From Dehalococcoidia bacterium (GTDB lineage Bacteria; Chloroflexota; Dehalococcoidia; Dehalococcoidales; DAOWKM01), in contig DAOWKM010000053.1 in the NCBI GenBank assembly GCA_030643695.1, positions 1-8,966 of the forward strand: a DNA stretch of 8,966 bases, in the 5' to 3' direction. The position numbers were made by a program, and so were the translations under genes. A model generated the notes under the pieces. The model was not told the DNA's origin and did not search any database. It worked only from the letters and a program-made list of their open reading frames with translations. Shown in pieces: positions 5,510 to 8,966 of the stretch; positions within the stretch are counted from its first letter, which is position 1, and the number at the start of each line of letters is the position of its first letter.

Positions 5510-7219
5510 ATGAAGATGACTGGTGCCCAAATTCTATGTGAGAGCCTGGTAAAAGAAGGGGTAGAGGTTATATTTGGCTACCCTGGTGGAGCTGTTTTAC
5601 CCCTGTATGACACCTTAGCTCAATATCCTCAACTTCGTCATATTCTGGTGCGGCATGAACAGGGTGCTGCCCATGCTGCCGACGGTTATGCCAGAGCCAC
5701 AGGAAAGGTAGGAGTCTGTTTGGCAACCTCTGGTCCTGGGGCAACTAACCTGGTAACCGGTATTGCCAATGCTCACCTTGATTCGTCACCCATAGTAGCA
5801 ATAACCGGCCAGGTAGCTAGACCTTTTATTGGTAAAGATGCTTTCCAAGAGACGGATATTACCGGTATCACTCTACCGATTACTAAGTATAACTACCTTG
5901 TCCTTGATGTGGGTTCGCTGGCTAGAATAGTTAAGGAAGCCTTTTATCTGGCTAGGAGTGGCCGACCTGGGCCAGTGCTTATTGATATACCCCGAGATGT
6001 TTTTGTAGACGAGGCGGAATTTCACTACCCGAGTAAGGTGGATTTGCCCGGCTATAAGCCAACACTTCAAGGGCACCCAGCCCAGATTAAGAAAGCGGTA
6101 AAACTCATAAATGAAGCTAAACAACCCCTTATTATTGCTGGCAGAGGAGTGGTCATCTCCGGAGCCTATACCGAACTTAAGCAGTTAGCTGAAACAGCGC
6201 AGATACCAGTGGTTACTACCTTATTGGGCATTGGTTGCTTCCCTGAGACTCATATTCTAAGCTTTGGTATGTTAGGTATGCACGGTATGGCTTATGCTAA
6301 TATGGCAGTTGATGCTGCTGATGCCATCATTGCTATCGGGATGAGGTTTGATGACCGGGCTACAGCTAAGGTGAGCGCCTTTGCTCCTCATGCTCGTGTT
6401 ATCCATATTGATATTGACCCCGCCGAAATCGGCAAAAATGTGCGTGTAGATGTGCCTATAGTTGGCGATGTGAAGGTTGTTCTAAACGCATTAAATAAGC
6501 TTATTATCTCCGCTGAGCATGTTGACTGGATTCATCAGCTGGATGAGTGGCGAAGGGAGCATCCATCAACAGAAATCAGAGAGAGTGCTGAACTTCTGCC
6601 CCAGTTTGTCATTCGCAAAATATATGAGCTAACACAGGGTAAGGCTATCATTGTTACTGGAGTAGGTCAGAACCAGATGTGGGCAGCGCAATACTACTGG
6701 TATAATAGACCAAATAGCCTTATTTCAGCTGGTGGATTGGGGACAATGGGTTTTGAGCTTCCAGCAGCTATGGGGGCTAAGGTGGGGTGTCCTGATGAAA
6801 TTGTTTGGTGTGTAGCTGGTGACGGTGGTTTTCAGATGACTATTCAGGAGTTAGCCACCATAGTTCAGGAAAGACTGGCGGTGAAGGTAGCTATCATTAA
6901 TAACGGCTATCTGGGGATGGTGAGGCAATGGCAGGAGTTATTCTACAAACGACGGTATGTAGCCACACCGCTGAGTGGTCCTGATTTTGTAAAGATTGCT
7001 GAAGCCTATGGTCTTCCGGCATTGAGGGTTAAACATAAGGAGGAAGTGGTTCCGGCTATTGAGCAAGCCATGGAAGAGCAAGGTCCCTTCATAATAGATT
7101 TTGTAGTAGAGCCAGAAGAGAATGTTTATCCTATGGTGCTGCCGGGGGCAGCGCTGACTGAAGTGCTTGAGGAACCCAGGAAGGAGGTAGCAACATGGTC
7201 ACGACGAAGCACACCCTAG
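5510..7219 (+). CDS. ilvB: Acetolactate synthase (acetohydroxyacid synthase) large catalytic subunit
   Basis: ThDP-dependent enzyme that joins pyruvate-derived hydroxyethyl to pyruvate or 2-oxobutyrate, the first common step of valine/leucine and isoleucine synthesis. The 569 residues hold the three ThDP-enzyme domains: N-terminal Pyr domain with GYPGGAV (23-29) and RHEQGAAHAADGYARA (48-63), where Glu50 is the cofactor-activating glutamate; central domain with IAGRGV (209-214), IGMRFDDRATAK (276-287) and HIDIDPAEIGKN (299-310); and C-terminal PP domain with the ThDP/Mg motif GDGG...NN (437-465). FQETD (112-116) and MVRQWQELFY (470-479) with Trp474 match the biosynthetic acetohydroxyacid synthase rather than catabolic AlsS or oxalyl-CoA decarboxylase. 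GVGQNQMW (384-391) has Asn where His is common. The ATG at 5510 follows AAAGGGGA. The 3' end overlaps ilvN by 25 nt, consistent with coupled, stoichiometric synthesis of the two subunits. Confidence 0.96.
   Translation: MKMTGAQILCESLVKEGVEVIFGYPGGAVLPLYDTLAQYPQLRHILVRHEQGAAHAADGYARATGKVGVCLATSGPGATNLVTGIANAHLDSSPIVAITGQVARPFIGKDAFQETDITGITLPITKYNYLVLDVGSLARIVKEAFYLARSGRPGPVLIDIPRDVFVDEAEFHYPSKVDLPGYKPTLQGHPAQIKKAVKLINEAKQPLIIAGRGVVISGAYTELKQLAETAQIPVVTTLLGIGCFPETHILSFGMLGMHGMAYANMAVDAADAIIAIGMRFDDRATAKVSAFAPHARVIHIDIDPAEIGKNVRVDVPIVGDVKVVLNALNKLIISAEHVDWIHQLDEWRREHPSTEIRESAELLPQFVIRKIYELTQGKAIIVTGVGQNQMWAAQYYWYNRPNSLISAGGLGTMGFELPAAMGAKVGCPDEIVWCVAGDGGFQMTIQELATIVQERLAVKVAIINNGYLGMVRQWQELFYKRRYVATPLSGPDFVKIAEAYGLPALRVKHKEEVVPAIEQAMEEQGPFIIDFVVEPEENVYPMVLPGAALTEVLEEPRKEVATWSRRSTP
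7181..7188 (+). promoter_or_regulatory. Ribosome binding site of ilvN inside ilvB
   Basis: AAGGAGGT is a full-consensus Shine-Dalgarno sequence, 6 nt before the ilvN ATG at 7195 and wholly within the ilvB reading frame. It fixes the ilvN start and confirms that the 25-nt overlap is real and not a start-calling artefact. Confidence 0.85.
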
Positions 7220-7680
7220 TTGCCCTGGTAGAGGATAAACCGGGGGTACTTAACCATATGGCAAGCCTTTTTCGAAGGCGTGGTTTCAATATTGAAAGTA
7301 TTGTTGTCGGGCATAGTGAATTGCCTCACCTATCGCGTATGACCATTGTCGTTGATGGAACAACCACGATAATGGAGCAGGTTAGGAAGCAGTTAGATAA
7401 GCTTATAGATGTAGTCAAGGTATCTGATATTACCGAAGATGACATAATTAATCGGGAATTGGCATTGATTAAAATAAGAGCTACCTCCTCTACCCGAAGT
7501 GAAATTATTCAGATCGTGGACATATTCCGAGCCAATATAGTGGATGTTGCCTCTGATTCAGTAACAGTTGAGGTTACTGGAGATGAGGAGAAAATCGCGT
7601 CCCTATTGAATTTACTTCGCGGTTTTGGTATTAAGGAGATAGCTAGGACGGGTCGTATAGCTATGACCCGAGGTGGTTAA
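7195..7680 (+). CDS. ilvN: Acetolactate synthase small regulatory subunit
   Basis: Binds the IlvB subunit, raises its activity and normally confers feedback inhibition by valine. The 161-aa protein has an N-terminal ACT domain (about 5-78: TLVALVEDKPGVLNHMASL, then FRRRGFNIES at 26-35 and LSRMTIVVDG at 46-55) and a C-terminal ALS small-subunit domain (about 83-157) ending in TGRIAMTRGG. Length and layout are normal for the family. Gly17 and Asn32 match effector-site residues known from E. coli IlvH (Gly14, Asn29), but the usual Asn (IlvH Asn11) is Asp14 here, so valine sensitivity may differ. The gene overlaps the end of ilvB with its own strong Shine-Dalgarno sequence. The identity is secure; the effect of Asp14 is inference. 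Confidence 0.95.
   Translation: MVTTKHTLVALVEDKPGVLNHMASLFRRRGFNIESIVVGHSELPHLSRMTIVVDGTTTIMEQVRKQLDKLIDVVKVSDITEDDIINRELALIKIRATSSTRSEIIQIVDIFRANIVDVASDSVTVEVTGDEEKIASLLNLLRGFGIKEIARTGRIAMTRGG
7650..7669 (+). other. Stem-loop at the 3' end of ilvN
   Basis: GGGTCGTA (7650-7657) and TATGACCC (7662-7669) form an 8-bp stem (one G-U) with loop TAGC. It lies within the last codons of ilvN, just before the 48-nt ilvN-ilvC gap. There is no U-tract, so it is not a terminator. An RNA-stability or processing role is possible, but so is chance, because the coded residues are conserved. Confidence 0.3.
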
Positions 7681-7715
7681 TAAATAACCTCATTTTAGCT
7701 AGTATTGCACTTAAA

Positions 7716-7722
7716 AAGGAGG
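7716..7722 (+). promoter_or_regulatory. Ribosome binding site of ilvC
   Basis: AAGGAGG lies 6 nt before the ATG at 7729 and settles that start. An in-frame start at 7705 would place this site inside the coding region and add eight residues not expected for the family. Confidence 0.85.
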
Positions 7723-7728
7723 CAACTT

Positions 7729-8721
7729 ATGGCTAAGATATATTACGATAGCGATGCTGACCTAGCTCTGCTTGATGGCAAGGTGATTGGCATTATTGGC
7801 TATGGCAGCCAGGGACACGCCCATGCTCAAAACCTCAGGGATAGTGGCTGCCAGGTGATGGTGGCTGAGGCTGAGGGAAGTCAAGGCTGGACGGAGGCTA
7901 AGCGGGCTGGTTTTGATGTGACAGCTGCGGATGTAGTGGCTAAGGAGGCTGATATTATTATGATGCTGGCTCCTGACCAATTGCATAAAAGCATCTATTA
8001 TCAATCAATTGAGCAAGGGTTAGCTCCGGGCAATACCCTGATGTTTGCTCACGGTTTTAATATCCATTACGGGCAGATTGTTCCGCCACCCGATGTTGAT
8101 GTTACGATGATAGCGCCTAAGTGCCCCGGCCATATACTGAGGCAACTCTATACTGAGAAGAAAGGACCACCAGCAATAGTAGCCGTTCATCAAGATGCCT
8201 CAGGTAAGGCAATGGCTTTGGCTCTTGCCTATGCTAAGGGCATCGGCTGTAGTCGTGCCGGTGTTATTGAAACAACCTTTGCTGAAGAGACAGAAACTGA
8301 CCTCTTTGGTGAGCAGACAGTGTTATGTGGCGGGGTCTCAGCTCTGGTAAAGGCTGGGTTTGAGACGCTGGTTGAGGCTGGCTATCAGCCAGAAATAGCC
8401 TATTTTGAGTGCTTCCATGAGCTCAAGCTTATTGTTGACCTGATGTATCAGGGTGGCTTGAGCTATATGCGCTACTCGGTCAGTGATACCGCTGAGTATG
8501 GTGATTATACCCGGGGGCCACGGGTTATTGACGATATGGTTAAAGACGAGATGGCGCAAATCCTGGCTGAGATTCAGGACGGTAGCTTTGCCAAAGAATG
8601 GATATTAGAAAACCAGGCTGGCCACCCGGTCTATAATGCCCTGAAGCGCATGGACAAGGAACACCTGATTGAAGAGGTGGGGGCGGAACTACGCCAGATG
8701 ATGCCGTGGTTGAAGGGATAA
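7729..8721 (+). CDS. ilvC: Ketol-acid reductoisomerase (class I), probably NADH-preferring
   Basis: Converts 2-acetolactate and 2-aceto-2-hydroxybutyrate to the dihydroxy acids used by IlvD, by Mg-dependent alkyl migration and nicotinamide-dependent reduction. The 330-aa length fits the short class I form. The Rossmann domain has GYGSQGHAHAQNLRDSG (24-40). Catalytic residues are present: His108 in FAHGFNIHY, Lys131, Asp191 and Glu195 in DLFGEQ, Glu227 and Glu231 in YFECFHELK, and Ser252 in SDTAEYGD. Two points are unusual. The cofactor loop reads AEAEGSQGW (46-54), with Glu47, Ala48 and Gly53 where NADPH enzymes usually have Leu, Arg and Ser. The PKGPGH motif is PKCPGH (130-135). The gene follows ilvN after 48 nt with its own strong Shine-Dalgarno sequence, and no terminator follows before the next gene. 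The family is certain; cofactor preference is inferred from the loop. Confidence 0.96.
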   Translation: MAKIYYDSDADLALLDGKVIGIIGYGSQGHAHAQNLRDSGCQVMVAEAEGSQGWTEAKRAGFDVTAADVVAKEADIIMMLAPDQLHKSIYYQSIEQGLAPGNTLMFAHGFNIHYGQIVPPPDVDVTMIAPKCPGHILRQLYTEKKGPPAIVAVHQDASGKAMALALAYAKGIGCSRAGVIETTFAEETETDLFGEQTVLCGGVSALVKAGFETLVEAGYQPEIAYFECFHELKLIVDLMYQGGLSYMRYSVSDTAEYGDYTRGPRVIDDMVKDEMAQILAEIQDGSFAKEWILENQAGHPVYNALKRMDKEHLIEEVGAELRQMMPWLKG

Positions 8722-8759
8722 ATAGATTTGTGAGGACTTGCAGGAAGGGGAGATGATGT

Positions 8760-8966
8760 ATGCCAATACCACACCATTTTAGCAAAGTGGTTTCAGCCTT
8801 AATAGATGAACTAGACAAAGCTGGAGGAGTAGGTGAAAGCCAAGACATCATTGAGAAACTTGCCCAACGATTTCAGGTTACGCCGGCTGAAAGAGAAATA
8901 AGAGACCCATCTGGTATGAGAACTTTTGATCATAGGGTTTACGCTGCTGTATACACGGCACGCAGG
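8760..8966 (+). CDS. N-terminal part of a winged-helix (Mrr N-terminal-like) protein, cut by the window edge
   Basis: The first 69 codons of a gene that continues past the right edge. The protein begins MPIPHHFSKVVSALIDELD and contains GGVGESQDIIEKLAQRF (22-38), VTPAERE (40-46) and MRTFDHRVYAAVYTARR (53-69). This pattern (helix, glycine turn, helix, then F-HRV-A) resembles the winged-helix N-terminal domain of Mrr-type type IV restriction endonucleases and related defence proteins. No catalytic domain is in view, so nuclease function cannot be claimed. The ATG at 8760 follows GGAAGGGGAG (8743-8752), and the frame is closed just upstream by TGA at 8754. It begins 38 nt after ilvC on the same strand without a terminator, so it may be cotranscribed. 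A plain DNA-binding regulator is the main alternative. Confidence 0.6.
   Translation, partial: MPIPHHFSKVVSALIDELDKAGGVGESQDIIEKLAQRFQVTPAEREIRDPSGMRTFDHRVYAAVYTARR

Noticed and set aside
7705..7728. In-frame upstream ATG for ilvC
   Set aside because: It has no ribosome binding site, and the AAGGAGG of the real start lies inside it.
1..8966. CRISPR arrays, insertion sequences, attachment sites or long direct repeats
   Set aside because: No repeated spacers, transposase motifs or terminal repeats were found on reading; the window is mostly densely packed housekeeping genes.

Overview
The window looks like a chromosomal segment from an anaerobic bacterium, most plausibly of the Dehalococcoidia (Chloroflexota). 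That assignment is an inference. It rests on the gene order tsaC-rpiB followed by ilvD-ilvB-ilvN-ilvC, the moderate base composition and the overall style of the proteins. I could not run a similarity search, so family names come from motif recognition.

Left part (1-2478): the last 26 codons of a plus-strand gene with one CPNCG knuckle converge on a minus-strand gene (126-935). That gene encodes a compact UDP-glucose/GDP-mannose-type dehydrogenase that lacks the usual C-terminal domain. Diverging from it is a sodium:solute symporter (1084-2478).

Middle part (2456-3660): a promoter lying across the end of the symporter gene appears to drive a CCA-encoding tRNA-Val(GAC). The tRNA is followed after only 11 nt by the threonylcarbamoyl-AMP synthase gene (tsaC/ywlC), then by rpiB.

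Right part (3661-8966): the branched-chain amino acid operon. The 168-nt gap before ilvD holds a compact regulatory device: a consensus -35 with an extended -10, a 7-bp dyad over the -35, a 14-codon leader ORF (MKRQYILLSVIIIW), a GC-rich hairpin with a U-tract, and a set of competing pairings. It reads as a ribosome-mediated attenuator sensing Ile/Leu/Val. The predicted transcription start falls on or next to the leader AUG, so the leader peptide may be translated from a leaderless mRNA.

The operon then encodes dihydroxyacid dehydratase (ilvD), both acetolactate synthase subunits (ilvB and ilvN, overlapping by 25 nt) and ketol-acid reductoisomerase (ilvC). Together these give the shared reactions of valine and isoleucine synthesis up to the 2-oxo acids. 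IlvC has a cofactor loop that suggests NADH rather than NADPH use. IlvN has Asp where the valine-site Asn is usual. After ilvC, where a leu gene might be expected, the window ends inside a gene whose start resembles the winged-helix N-terminal domain of Mrr-type restriction proteins.
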